A model generated the notes under the pieces. The model was not told where the DNA came from and did not search any database. It saw only the letters and a list, made by a program, of their open reading frames with translations. Made by a program: the position numbers and the translations under genes. Positions 14,501 through 29,500 of a stretch of 64,000 bases of DNA are shown here, piece by piece. The stretch is from Siphonodentalium dalli (taxonomy: Eukaryota; Mollusca; Scaphopoda; Gadilida; Siphonodentaliidae). The stretch covers positions 77,291,980 through 77,355,979 of the forward strand of contig CP136063.1 of the NCBI GenBank assembly GCA_032622095.1, given 5' to 3'. Positions within the stretch are counted from its first letter, which is position 1. Each line of letters opens with the position of its first letter.

Positions 14501-17500
14501 GAATTTAGTGACGCTATCCCGCAAAGTAGGCTAGCATCACCAAATTCACCCTCTCGGGACCTCATTCTGCATGGTCTCATCTGCTATGGGAGACATAGAC
14601 TCAGATTGATGTTCCCAAATATTGCGATGAATACCCATTGGGAACCTCGATTATGCAATGTGTCGTCTGCCAATTTGGGAATATAGAGAAACTAAACTAA
14701 AAAAAATTAGAATCTATGTCAAGAAGTGTCTATAGAAATTTGATCATAAAGAAACTTTCCAGAGAAGATGAGGCCTAAGCAGATTGAGATCCCCAGAGTG
14801 TGAATTTAGTGATGCTAGCCTGCTGTGCGGGATATCGTCACTAAATTCACCCTCTGGGGACCTCATTCTGCAAATGACAGGAACACTAAACTCAGGCTTG
14901 CAGGTGATAGAAGGAACGTGACATATGCAAACTGAAAACTAAGACCATGAGAATGACATGAAAGACATTTTACAATAAGTTTCAAGTCTCATTTTTCAAA
15001 CTCACCGAAGTTATACTCCACTGTCTCAAAGAGGTAAAAATATGGAATACATTTCCTCGTCATCTGCAGCTTATGAGATACGGACTGGAAAGAAAAAACC
15101 ACACAATCTTAGAATTAAAAACACATATAGTGTAACTGTGTATATCCTGGAAGAAATTGTCTTTGACACCACTAAATTCTTTTCAAATGCACGTGCCACT
15201 AATTACACCATATTCCAGCTGGTATTATAATCGCTGTTATTATACGGGACATTTGAGATGTTGTTATGTCTTTTTATAAATATGGCCTCTTTGGGTGAAA
15301 TGAATATCCATTTCTTGCTGGGTGAATATGATACTGTGGTCAGTTGAACAACATAGATTCTTTTTGCCCATGCTAATTTAATTGAATAAGAGGCGTTACA
15401 AGATAAGCAATGTCTGGAGAGAAAGAATTCACAAGCACAGGATCTTTAATGCTGCACCAGCATATGTCACCACTTAAATATTAGTATATCTCTTCCAGGC
15501 CACAGTTACAAAAACAATATAATTTTTATAAATCATCAAGACATCAAATAGCTGATCATACAGATCAATTACTAATATCTTTACCTCGAAAACGGTGTCC
15601 GCTGTATGATTTCGCTGTATAACGACAACACATATATTTCTGTCTGGCAATAAGACTTTTAGTTCAACTTCTGTATTACCACCACTCTCCTGTCAAATAA
15701 ACAAAATATAAAGTTGCGCATTTATGGTGGAGCTTCTTTGTTTCCTGTATATTTCCTGTATAAAACCTGGCTCAAATTAAAGCTTTAAAACCATGAAAAT
15801 TAAACATTGAAAGTAGAAAGCCAAAACAATGGACCTTTCCTCGACCATCAATCAAATAATTATTAGCAGATATTTTCTACCAATCAGGGACTGAGTCGGT
15901 TGCTTGCTGCACTGGTAATTCCTTGTTCACCATCATTTTGATATATGCGCATACTTTCAGTGTTAAACTGTCTCTTTTCCAATAACAAATTTGGCGGTCT
16001 GGCAAATATTTGACGAATACTGACCGACATCCTCTCAATACCAAGTGGTTAGCATTATTTTGGTTATCATTTATTTTTGGTGTTGTTGGAATCTGATGAT
16101 ATGGGGACCATCAAATCGGATTGTGTACTTTTAACGCATAATCACCAAGAACACATTTCTGATTCCTCATTTAAATGATTGATGTTTACTCATACTCTAC
16201 TAGTAACCCTGTAAAGATAATAGCCATGTTCAGACATGTAACATGTGTTGCCATGGACAACAGAAGCCACCTGACTCAAATGACCATTTCACCTACATGC
16301 ACATGGTCAAACTGTGTAGCATAAGAAAATTGTAGCAAAGAGGAATAAAAGGTCGGCCGACCACAGTGTCCCCCGACAACGTGGCAAGTCGATGGCCGCT
16401 TTGTTAAAGAATTTTTTTTAAATGTTGATGGCCGCTTTGTTAAAGAAATTAAACCAGAGTTTCAAATCTCTACATTTAAAACTGTAGCAGGCGTTGATTA
16501 CACCATGAAGGTACCCAATCTCATCCAAAAGGCAAAAATGTTCCAAATTTTCTAAGTCGAAAACCCCCCAAAAATATGGAAAAAATGATATTTTTTATTA
16601 GCTATATAGATGTTGCAAATCATCAACATGTTAGGAACAATATCCCAGAGTTTCAAATCTCTACGTTTAAAACTGTAGGAGGAGTTGATTACACCATGAA
16701 GGTACCCAATCTCGGACGCACGGATGCACGGACGCACAGACGGACGCACAGACGGACGCACGGCTAGACGGACGAGGGTCATTTCTATAGTCCTCCGACG
16801 GAAACGTCGGGGGACAAATATCCAATATTCTGATAACCTTATTTTGATTGGAGCTAATTAACCTCTTCGCTGCTATAAACATGTAGGTTTGGTGCCGTAA
16901 AATCATGTGACTGTTCCCGTCATGTGCGTCTCTATTACAATACCACGGCAACACACGTTACAAATTACACATAAGTGTGAGTGAATGTGGTTATATTAAA
17001 ATCGCAAATAACAATGTGACTTACCGACTCTCCCTCGCCAGCAGACAAGAACTCCTGCATGATCTCATGTTCTCCGATCACCCTGACGGCACACACTACA
17101 AAACACAATTTATAGCTTTAAACCTTCAGGACGGGAGCTGTGCTGTTGCAGCATTAACGAGAGGCAAGAGACGTCGGTAAGAAACGAGTGTACGTTATCG
17201 CACGAGTCTGTTACCTAAACATCTCTCACCTCGAGTGAATTATTTAACATAATTCTTGGAACTAATTGATTACTCTATTTATTACACTTCTGCATCAATT
17301 TGGTTCGCCAAATACGATTAAAACACACAGAATTAATGCATGAAAGTTGTGATGTGGAGAAAGATTAACCACTGAAATTTCAGTCAAGATCAGTAAGTGG
17401 TGTAACATCAATGACGTAATGAGAAATGACATAATTCACTATTGACATTACCATTTTGAATTAATGGCGTTTTCAATGGAAATCGTGCATAGGAGTGTAA

Positions 17501-20500
17501 TAACGAGAGGCCGATCATGATCGGCAGATGTTAACCCATCCCTTGGCGATAAAAATTTACTACGATCGGAATCATAAATGAGAGTTTTGGTGTTGAATTA
17601 TAGAGTATACCATTAAGTACTATTATAGACAAATGTACATAACAAATTATTGGAGTTTATGGGTCACTGGCATTTATATAAGAGAATGCACTGGTACAGG
17701 ATCTGTAATGCTAAACCACCACAGCCTTGGGTTAAATGTGAAAGATGTGACCTGGACATGGAATACTTGGGTTAAGAGAGTCCAATTTAAGTTTACAATA
17801 ATAATGTGTCAAATTCTATCAACAATATAGCATACAGATAAGCCACCTCACTGCTAACCCATTAATATCAATTATATAGCAGAGCTGTCAACAAATCACA
17901 GGAATTGTTTATGTTGAACACTGACCTCTCTATTAAACCAATAACAATTATACTGACTTCAGACCATCTGAAGATATAACTATGCAGCGCAGATGTCCAT
18001 GTCTACTGTTAATATCATGTGATGTTTATTGTTGAATCTTTATTTTAAATTAGATACCATAGCCTTCTTTATCAGATTATTTGCACATTGGCATAAGAGA
18101 CATAAGAAAATAATATAGCCTTATCAATAGCTAAGTAGTCCAAAGGCATGGGATGGAATTGGTTAATTGGATTTAGGGTTGCTCCAGCCAGATTTACCAG
18201 TACATAACACAAGATTTTGGACCGATTTAAATAAATTTGGCAGAGTTATAATGGTGTTAGTTTTTCAAATTTTTTTAACTTAAAAAACAAATTGTTTTTA
18301 ATTATTTAAAAAAATTAAAGGGACACATTGGTACCTTTTTATCAACTTGCATCATAATCATCAATATCTAAATGAAAATTAAAGGGACACATTGGGAACC
18401 ATTTTATCAACTTGTATCATAATCATCAATATCTAAATGAAAACAAATGAAAGATTTAATGACATTTTTTTAATTATTATTATATAAGTTAAAAAAAATC
18501 TAAAAATATATTTTCAATTGTTTTTCTTTCGAAAAAGGGTCATAACTCCTTTAAAATAAATCGGATCAAACCCATATTCCAAGTCGATCTGCATTTTGGG
18601 CTGTGTAACTCACATACCAAATTTGGTTCCAATCAGATAAAACATGTTTGAGTTATGGCAGAATGCGTGAATTATAAGTTGAAAAAGGGCCATAACTCTG
18701 TAACAAAAACTCGGATCAAACCCAAATCTGTATTTTGGGCTGAGAAACCCATATACAAAATTTGGTTCCAATCGGATAGAAAATGTTTAAGTTATCGCAT
18801 TACTCGTAAAGTGTCTACGGACAGACAGACAGACGGACAGACGGATGAACTACGAGTGGTCAATCCGGACAACGACACTATGTTTACCATACTATGGTAT
18901 GGGTAAACATAAAAACAAATGAAGCATGGCTTTGAGTTGACTATGCAGGTATAGAATCCCGCTGGGAACTATACCTGCTTAGTCAACGAAAGACATGCTC
19001 TATTTATTATATTTCACTGAACAATTTGAACTTTCAGCATACTGCATAACTGTATAACTATATATAACCCACCATGTTGGCACCAATACAAACCGCTGGA
19101 CTGGAACAAATCATTCCAGTAGAAGTTAATAGAAATCAAGTACAACTTGTTTTACTGAGAATGCAGATGATTATCCATTATCCACTTACCAAAAAAAATC
19201 AACTCATGACAAACGAATGAGAATAACTCTAGAATGGAAATACAAACAACACCAATTGACACTTCATTGAAGGCGCTTGTGATATTGAACATACATGCCA
19301 AATTTCATCAAGATCCTATAACACATGGTTGAGATACTCAGGCGTATAGGCAAAAATACAGTATTTCCAGATAAACAAAGATGAGTAACTCTAGAACAGA
19401 AAACCCAAACAAAACGAGTTGACACTCTTCTGAATGTCCTCATAGTGGTGAACATCCATACCAGATTTCATTGAGATCAGAACCTGAGTTTGAGATAACT
19501 GCTCGGACGAACGGAGGACAGGATGCGTGTGATCTAGTATACCCACCATTTCCTTTGGGCATGGGGGTATAATAATGAGTTCTCTAACCTTTTTCTAGGT
19601 ATTGTTCCAATCCTCTCCGTCGGGCATCTAACTGTTGCTCGGAAAGATTGAAAAATTTCCTTGGAGGGAGTTTTGGAAAGTTGAAGTCTGGAAATTCTCT
19701 CTTGAGGTTTTGATGGACCATGTAGTACTCTCTGTACCGCCGGGAACATAAATGTCGTCCCGCCATATATATATTAAACACCTAGAAAAAAAATAATCGC
19801 TGAAGATTAAATATAAATGGACTAAATAGAAAGCAAGTAGAGGCAGAAAAACATTTTGAGTCATATTCACAGTGGATCATTGGATAGTATCGAACACAGG
19901 AAGTGCGTGACAAGGAGGTGATATTTTATCTCTTTCATGACCAGCTGCGCTTGTGCAGCATTAAAGATCATGTGCCAGTGCATTCTCTTATATATTCGAA
20001 TCTCCCATATATTCGAAGCCTCGCATATATAAGAGAATGCACTGGCTTACATGGTCATGGTAAATATTGATAGGCCAATGTATTCACTTTTATATGTGAG
20101 GCTCCTTATGGGAGACTCACATATATAAGAGTATGCATTGGCACATACAGGGTTTTCGCAAAATTTCAGGAAGCTCCAGTTATGAAAAGATTATATCAGA
20201 CAATTATTCAGCCTCGACACTTCAAATAATCTAATTTAGGACAATTTCTTGCCTCCAAAAGTTTGACAACTGTCACACTCATATCAGCGTATTCTATCAT
20301 CAGGATACACTAATTGAAAGGAAACACAAGTTAGTTTTCGATACTCTCCGAGACTCCATATGTAGTGTACTAGTACACATGACCCCTTCAAATCAATTAC
20401 CCAAAAGATCACACCAGAATGAATAGTCAAATCATATTAACTAGTGATGTATAAATTCTAGCAAGACTGGACATATTGTGTCAGACCTTTGCAGAATGAG

Positions 20501-23500
20501 GTCCCAAGAGTGTGAATTTAGTGATGCTATCCCCCAAGGCAGGCTAGTATCTCCAAATTCACCCTCTGGGGACCTCATTCTGCAAATGTCAGACACATCC
20601 AGGATTGAATTATAGACAGTGCTAGCATAGCATCATCCAAACTTAAAGCTTAACCCTTTACCCAACAGAATGGCCCTGTGCCAATGCATTCTCTTATATA
20701 TGCGAGTCGACCATAGGTCGCCTCGCATATATAAGAGAATGCATTGGCTTAACACATTAAAAATTATAAAATTGTTAAAGAATGTAAGAAAAATGGTAAA
20801 AAGTGTTAAAAAAAGATTTTTTTTAGGCCAATGCATTCTCTTATATATGCGAGGCGACCTATGGTCGACTCGCATATATAAGAGAATGCATTGGCACAGG
20901 GCATAACTGTAACTATCACAATGTGGTCAAGGAGCCGGTTCCAATGATATCCATATTTGTATGGTTCTATTGAGACAGACCAAAGATATTTTAGGCTGTT
21001 GAAGCTTTATTTGGCCGGTTTTGGCCGGTTTGTTGGGTAAAAGCTTAAAGGCTGGGGCACAATTATACTTACCACAAATTTTTCGCCATCTTTGTCGATT
21101 GTTTGGTAGTTTGGTATTGATATGGGTAACGACCGCCGCTCAGAGTAGTCTATATAAGAGGGCCCCGATGAATCATCGCTTGGCTCTAACCTGTCGGCTA
21201 CCTGCTCTGGAACGGATATAACTGAAAATAGACAAAAGACCCTTTGAATGTGGCATTAGTTGTCATAACATTCTGGAATGAAGCTAAATTCTATGACCTG
21301 AATATAGTAATGCCCTAAATAATGACTCCTTAACCACAGCAGAATTTCCATTCATCGGAAAGCTTTGTGGTATTAATTATAAATCCTTTATATATTAAAG
21401 ATGCATAATCCGATTAAGCACCCCTCAATTACTATTTATTTGAAGTTGACTCGAGTCGAGGAACCCACCTATCAAAGCTCAGAGTTATTAGATATCAATT
21501 TTTTAAATCTATTGTTTTTCACCATCGAGATTTATTAGTGGCCCAGTAAAAGTCGACGAGCCGATGGTCTCAGACCAAATTAAGGATGAAGATGGATAAA
21601 ATCAAGAGGCTTTGTGTAGATAATAAAATTTCGTCAAACAACATGTTGATAATTAACACCTTTCGGGCAATTTTATACTATAGTTGACTGTGGTTAGCAT
21701 TATTTTTGGGCAATTAATCGATTCCGATAACTGAAGCGACATTTCTAAAAATATTATTGTTGTTGGAATCTGATATGGGGACCATCAAATCGGATTGAGT
21801 ACCTTTAAAGCATCATGAGTACAGTAATGCTCTAAGTAATTGACTTCTTAACCACAGCAGAATTATGGGTAACTTTTCAGGATTTAGTCGGAAATATGGC
21901 TTGTTGCCATTCATCAGAAAGCTCTCACCGGGAGCTTTCCTATGAATGGCAACAAGCCATATTTCCGACTAAATCCTGAAAAGTTACCCATAATTCTGCT
22001 GTGGTTAAGAAGTCGATTACTTAACCCTTTACCCAACAAACCGGCCAAAACCGGCCAAATAAAGCTTCAACAGCCTAAAATATATTCGGTCTGTCTCAAT
22101 AGAACCATACAAATATGGATATCATTGGAACCGGCTCCTTGACCACATTGTGATAGTTACAGTTATACCCTGTGCCAATGCATTCTCTTATATATGCGAG
22201 TCGACCATAGGTCGCCTCGCATATATAAGAGAATGCATTGGCCTTTCTTACATTCTTTAACAATTTTATAATTTTTAATGTGTTAAGCCAATGCATTCTC
22301 TTATATATGCGAGGCGACCTATGGTCGACTCGCATATATAAGAGAATGCATTGGCACAGGGCCCTTCTGTTGGGTAAAGGGTTAAGAGCATTACTGTAGT
22401 TATCCTATAGGAAATTTTCAGATAACAATTAAGTTCATAGGTCGTTTGTTGAACTTATTATCTAAACATTTCCCTCAGTAAATAGGGATCCTTCTGCACT
22501 ATTATTTATCTGTTGAATCCATTTAGTATAGAAAGGATTAAATATTTGGGGTTTCCATAAGACACATGAGTAAGCAAATAACAACAAATTATAATATCTT
22601 TTCATGTCTGTTTTCCTCTTAGAAAATGGGGGTACTTTCAATCGCTACATGTATGTTGTCAGCTTTAGGTGTGGAGACAAGACCATGTAGAGGGTAAATC
22701 TCACAGGGAAGTAACTACATGTAAGCTGCAAGTAGTAACCATGCAGCAACATACAGAGAGCAAATCACAACCACACTACTGTATAATTTTAACACCAGTG
22801 CAATCCCAAAACTATATACAGTAATGCCCTAATCAATCGACTCCATAACCACAGCAGAATTATGGGTAATTTTTCAGGATTTAGTCGGAAAAATATGGCT
22901 TGTTGCCATTCATTGGAAAGCTCTCGGGGAGAGCTTTCCGATGAATGGCAACAAGCCATATTTCCGACTAAATCCTGAAAAGTTACCCATAATTCTTCTG
23001 TGGTTAAGAAGTCGATTAATTATGGCATTACTGTACAACCACATTGCAAGTATAACCATCCACACTGCAAACCCAAAACTTTATAGAACCGCATTGTCTG
23101 TATAACCACACTTCAATCCCAAAGCTATATACAACCATATTGTCTGTATAACCACACTGTAAACCCCAAACTATATACAACCACATTGCCTATATAACCA
23201 CACTGCTAACCCAAAAACCATACTGCAAAGCTAACACGTTACAACCACACTGCAAGACTAACACGTTACAATCACACTGCAAGGCTAAACACGTTACAAC
23301 CACACTGCAAGGCTAACACGTTACAACCACACTGCTCGGACCAACACTGAGTATCACCAAGCCATAATTTGTACATTTTTTCTATACATGTATTCAAATA
23401 TTTTCATATTGCCTCCTTAATGTTACAAATTATCCAACTATCCCTGTCACTATATTTATACACCCACATGCAATTGCGCTGTGGAACATGAATACAGGAC

Positions 23501-26500
23501 GCTGGTTGGTCAAAATTATGTCACATGTTGCACGCTGGCCCCTACTTGCATCCATTTTTGTGTAGACGCAATTGCAACAAGCTACGAGAATAACGTTGGA
23601 AATGGGTGCTTAATTCTCTTTTAATCTGTCAGTTTACTTGGTTGAGTGTAAATATAAGTAATGGATGTTGATTTTGTTGCGTTCCACAGAATATGGATCT
23701 GACATTGGTCTGACATTTTTATGTGACAAAATTTCAGACCAATTTGCATCCATATTCTATGGAATGCAAGCAAATCAACATCCATTTCTTAAAGACATAT
23801 TATGCACTTGTTCAGGTGCGTAAAACAGATAAGATACTATTCAGGTGCTATATATGCCAACTAAAGAAATATAGCATTCTACAATCATTGCCGAAAATCT
23901 GAAGCAAATGAACCATACTACTCCATCGTCTGAACTTCGCTCAAATGTAAATATTTAGCTCTCGATTCGGGATGCAACTATCGCGGATAAACTAACGGAA
24001 ATGATTTCGCCGTCGAGAGTCACTGCATTTAATTAATATATAAGAATGATGATAGGTGTTGGTGTCAATTTGGATATAATATCTGTAAAAATATCTACTT
24101 TTAGCAAAATTATTATCAATTTATATTTTATCACCCCACCGGAGTGTATCACATCACTTTAAATAATTTCCCTGAGGCAGGTCATTTGTTAAATTGCCTA
24201 TTTTTTTTATCATTCATGTGTATGCACTTGCTAGGCTTAATTCTCACTTATTGTTCTTAACTAACCTGCCATATAAATATATGCCCTTAAGCTTTTTTCT
24301 GTCTGTCAGTAATCTATCTTGTAAATATAACATACTACTGAAATACATGTAGGTTTCCTTTGTGTGCTTTAATTGTGAACATTTTGATCGTTCAAATATT
24401 CTTATTCAAAACATTATTATGGGTAATTTTTCAGGATTAGTCGGAAATATGGCTTGTTGCCATTCATCGGAAAGCTCTCACTTCCGACTAAATAATTCTG
24501 CTGTGTTTATAGTGAGTCGATTATTTAGGGCATTACTGTACCTAAGTTCATGCTCAATTTGCTAAGAGACTATTTCAACCATCTTCCAGGCTAATGCTGA
24601 ATTACACAGTGAGCTAATTTCCCCAGGACATTAAATCCTGCTCTGTTATATCTTATCTATTTATCAGGGATAAATGAACTGCTGAGAAGTCATAGAGGCT
24701 GAAGAGTGAAGCTGAATTTACATCCCAGCATCAGCCTGCTATATGATCCATTAAGGAGTTGACCCATCAGCCTTCTGTAGCCAGCATGATCCATTAAGCA
24801 CTACAAGAGCTCATTTATAACCCACTATAATCCATGATTACACCATTATAATCAGCAAATACACTCCAACTACACTGTTACATGCTGGAAACAAGAGCAT
24901 CCCGAGGGCATGGAAAAATAAGTCCAACAAAGGGCCATAACTCTGGTGAAAATTGGTGGGCGGAACCAAGATTTACTAAAGTTATCATCCAGAAATGAAA
25001 ATTGAGTGTAAATTCCAACAAAAAGGGTTGTAACTCTGGTGAAAATTGAGGTTGGAACCCAAATTTTAACTCGATCTATATTTCTGGCTAATAATAAACC
25101 CACATACCGAATTTCATTCCATTCTGTTCAGACTTTTAATATGTACCAAATTATCATCCGGAAACGAAAAAAAAAGCGAACAGACAGATGGACAACATCT
25201 GGACCAATAACATAATACATCCTCACACAGTTTTAAAAGGGCACATAAAAATGAGGGAGAATTAAGTCACATCTCCATAATACAAAATTATGGAGAAGTA
25301 ACATATCTAGGGCGAAGATATCTCCCACGTCTCCCTCCAGACAGGTCCATGACACTATAAAACATACATGTACATGTACCGTAGCTCATTTAAAACACAA
25401 ATGTTAACCCTTCATGACGGGAGCTGCACTGGTGCAGCATTAAAGATCTTGTCCATGCATTCTCTTATATATGGGAGTCTCGCATATATATGAGAATGCG
25501 CTGGCTTACAAGGTCACGGTAAATATTGATAGGCCAATGCATTCTCTTATAAATGCAAGTCTCGATCCCTATGGGATCGAGACTTGCAAATATAAGAGAA
25601 TGAATTGGCAAAGGGTTTTCGCATAATTTCAGGAAGCTCCAAGCATGGAAGGGTTAAAAGTCTTTGAATTAAATAGCCAATATGCAGTTTAATTGCAGGA
25701 GCTAATTTTGTATTAGCCAAACAAGTCCCAGTGTGAAATAATTATGTTTTAAAGACATATTATGTACTTATTCGGGTGCCGTGAAACTAATAAGTTAGTA
25801 TTCAGGCACTGTAATGCCAACTGGATGAATATAGCATTCTAGTAACAAAAGCCGAAATTTTTTAACAAATCGACCATACCACTCCATAGAAAACATCGTA
25901 TGAACTACGCACAATTATAAATATTTACTTCTCGATTCGGGACGCAAATATCGGCGATTAGCTAACGAAAACGATTTCGCCATCAAGAGTCGCTGTATTT
26001 AATTAATATATAAGAATGAAGGTGTTTGTTGTCAATTTGGATATAATATTTGTAAAAATTAATATTTTGAGCTATATTATTCTCCATTTCTATTTTATCA
26101 CCCTACCGGAGTGTTTCACATCACTTTAACCATTTCTATTAGTACATGTAAATGGATTCTCCCACCCAGGTTATAGCGAAAATTGGATTAGTCTATTACT
26201 AATTTGGTCAGGACTGTTAAAGGAAATGAGGAAATGTGTGAAAAGATAATACAAGTGCAGAAGAATTAATATTCATTGGTGGGAAATGTTGAGATAATAA
26301 GTTCAACAAACTTTTGTCGAACTTATTATCTGAACATTTCCTAAGGGATTTACTCATCAATAAAACTACCATACATTGTAGTTGAACTTATTTTCTGAAC
26401 ATTTCTTAAGAAAGGGTTAACGAAGATGCATATACATGTATGTCAATTTATAAAACAGAGAAAATTGTGACTATTTTTTCATTCAACTGTTCCATAATTT

Positions 26501-29500
26501 GAGTGACACACGTACACCATTGGAAGTTCACTGAAACAAGACTGTGACACTGTAAGCCACTGAAAATGCAGTGACACTATATTGAACGAATACATCAACA
26601 CCGCAACAATTAACTGTTGTCACACTGCAAAGTTCAATGGAAGACCTAGCTGCAGGCAAGCAAGCACATAATATGCATAAAGCAACAAACTCTCCACATG
26701 AAGAAAATCCAGACAAGGCTCTTAGCAAGCCTTGAAATAGCGTGTCTGTCATTTGCAGAATGAGGTCCCCAGAGGGTGAATTTAGTGATAGCGGGCTAGC
26801 ATCACCAAATTCACCCTCTGGGGACCTCATTCTGCTTACACCTCAGCAGAATGAGGTCCCCAGAGGGTGAATTTGGTGATGCTAGCCCGCTATGCGGGGT
26901 AGCATCACTAAATTCACCCTCTGGGGACCTCATTCTGCAAATGACAGACACACTATATCAAGGCTTGGCTTTTAGCATAACAAATGAGATCAGGGATGTC
27001 ATCGATGACAATATATTCTGCTTATAACCAGTAGACTTCATTATATATGACTTCACAGTTGAGCCTGTCAAGATAAAGTCACACATATTCTGTTATTGGT
27101 TTCTAATCAGCTTGCATGAGCTACCAGTTAATAAATTGCTACTAAAGGATATCATTATGTGGTTTTCTATTAAGCAGTCATTCTCCCATAAGGATGTCAT
27201 TTAGACTCAAGTCAATTGATCCTCACTGTCATGCAATACCGTGTGTATCCTCATGGCCGCTGAGGCTGTCTATACATGTAAATGGAAGAGGCTACAAAAT
27301 CTAAATCAGTGTTTCTTGTAATTTACTGGTATAAAACCTCCATTCGGACTGATTGAACATTTTTCAAGGGTGCAATTTATATAACCATGTATACATACAG
27401 TAATGCCCTAAATAATTGACTCCTTAACCACAGCAGAATTATGGGTAACTTTTCAAGATTTAGTCGGAAATATGGCTTGTTGCCATTCATCGGAAAGCTC
27501 TCGCCGAGAGCTTTCCGATGAAAGCTGTAATGTAATTGATCATTTTCATGTCATGCCTGTTGATCAATGAAAAGTTGGGCTGAGATAAGTATGTTCCAGG
27601 TAATAGGCTTATATACACATATTAAAGCTGATTACCATATAGTTTAACACTGTGGCTTATTTCCAGTTGATTTCTCCAGAGAAATCTAAATCAGTAATTT
27701 AGTAACATATAATTACATCCTTAACTTGAACTGACACAATATTCATTAAAAATAACTTTTTTGTTTGTTGGAACATACATGTATGCACTGCTGGAGTGTG
27801 GCCTAATACACCAGCTGTTTGGGCATAATACAATGTAAATGACAGAATAAAACCTTATAGCTGAAATGTTTGCAATTGGGCACAGACTGCATGAATCAAA
27901 AAAGATGAAAAAATGGGCGGATATATTCTAAGTCTAACAAGGCCTATATAAACTCAGGTAAAATTTCTTGGACCTGCCCCTTATTCGAACATGACCTGTG
28001 TTTTCTTGTAATTAAACCACACATGAAGTTTTGAATGGATCGACAAACGTATACTAAAGTTACACTTTTAAGTCCATAAACCAGCATAAACGGCTATATT
28101 TTTTTATATCAGAAATCCCATTCAGTCATTTGAAGGGAAATAAGTTCAGATAATAAGTTCAATATACGGTTTTGTTGAACTTATTATCTTAACCCTTTCA
28201 TGATGGGAGCTGCGCTGGTGCAGCATTAAATATCCTGTGCCAGTGCATTCTATTATATACGCGAGTCTCCCACAGGGAGCCTTGCATATATAAGAGAATG
28301 CACAGGTGTATAGGGTCAAGGTAAATATTGTTAGCCAATATATTGTCTTATATATGCAAGGCTCCCTAAGGGAGACTCGCAAGTATAATAGAATGCATTG
28401 GCACAGGGTTTTCGCAAAATTTCAGGAAGCTCCAGTCATGAAATGGTTAACACGTACTCCCCAAGTGGACTACCAGTATACTCGTCTGCGAGTATCGATC
28501 CATGCAGTCGTCAATTAATTAACTCTTTCTAAGTTTCTATACTAAATACTCATTGACAAGTACAGTAATGCCCTAAGTAATCGACTCCTTAAACACAGCA
28601 GAATTATGGGTAACTTTTCAGGATTTAGTCGGAAATATGGCTTGTTGCCATTCATCGGAAAGCTCTCCCCTAGAGCTTTCCGATGAATGGCAACAAGCCA
28701 TATTTCCGACTAAATCCTGAAAAGTTACCCATAATTCTGCTGTGTTTAAGGAGTCGATTACTTAGGGCATTTACTGTAGTTCCCTTAGGAAATGTTCTGA
28801 ACATATCCCTCAAATGAAAATGAATCATTCTGCTCTTGTATTATCTGTTTTCTGTTGAAATTGTAAACATGCAGTATATAGCCATAGGCAATGTTGACAT
28901 TTTTGCTGCAAATTCAGAAATCCACAGGTATTTGTTTATTAACGCCACCTGTGTATACTGTTCTACAAATTTTAGAAAGTTGTGGTCCCATAGACATTTT
29001 ATAAATAGATAATGAGTTTTTCCGGTTATTTTTGGACGCGTTAAAGTTGTACTGCGACCCCGAGTTCGGTAAAACTGTAGTTCGAATGTCCAAGTTCGTG
29101 AAAGTTCTATTGACTATGCCGATGATTTGAGAAGCTTTATTGTTTTAGGATATTAAAATTGTAGGAAGGCTAATCTGGCCATGTCAAATTGAGCTATAGC
29201 GATGGAATATCTCGCAGGACAACACATTTCGGGTTTTCGTGGAGTCTGTATTCGCTGGGTGTCTTATAGTTGCAGTATGTAACTATAATGACTCGGGTTA
29301 ATTGCTTTCGACGTTTAGGTATGAACAATGGCTGGGCCATGCACTCTTGGCGGGAACACAATGCCTCCGATATTTTATCCAAATTTAGAAGCTTTCTGGT
29401 GTGTTGAATGAGAAACCTGCAGCAATAAGCCGTAGTTTTTTGTAATAATTTGAAGGCTTACATGTAGTTGTTTTAACGGAATTCTGAGGCGGTGCATTCA

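Noticed and set aside
20633-22335. ORFs with [15 protein letters not shown] repeats
   Set aside because: They come from the HPC hairpin read on either strand (cgagtcgaccataggtcgcc and its inverse).
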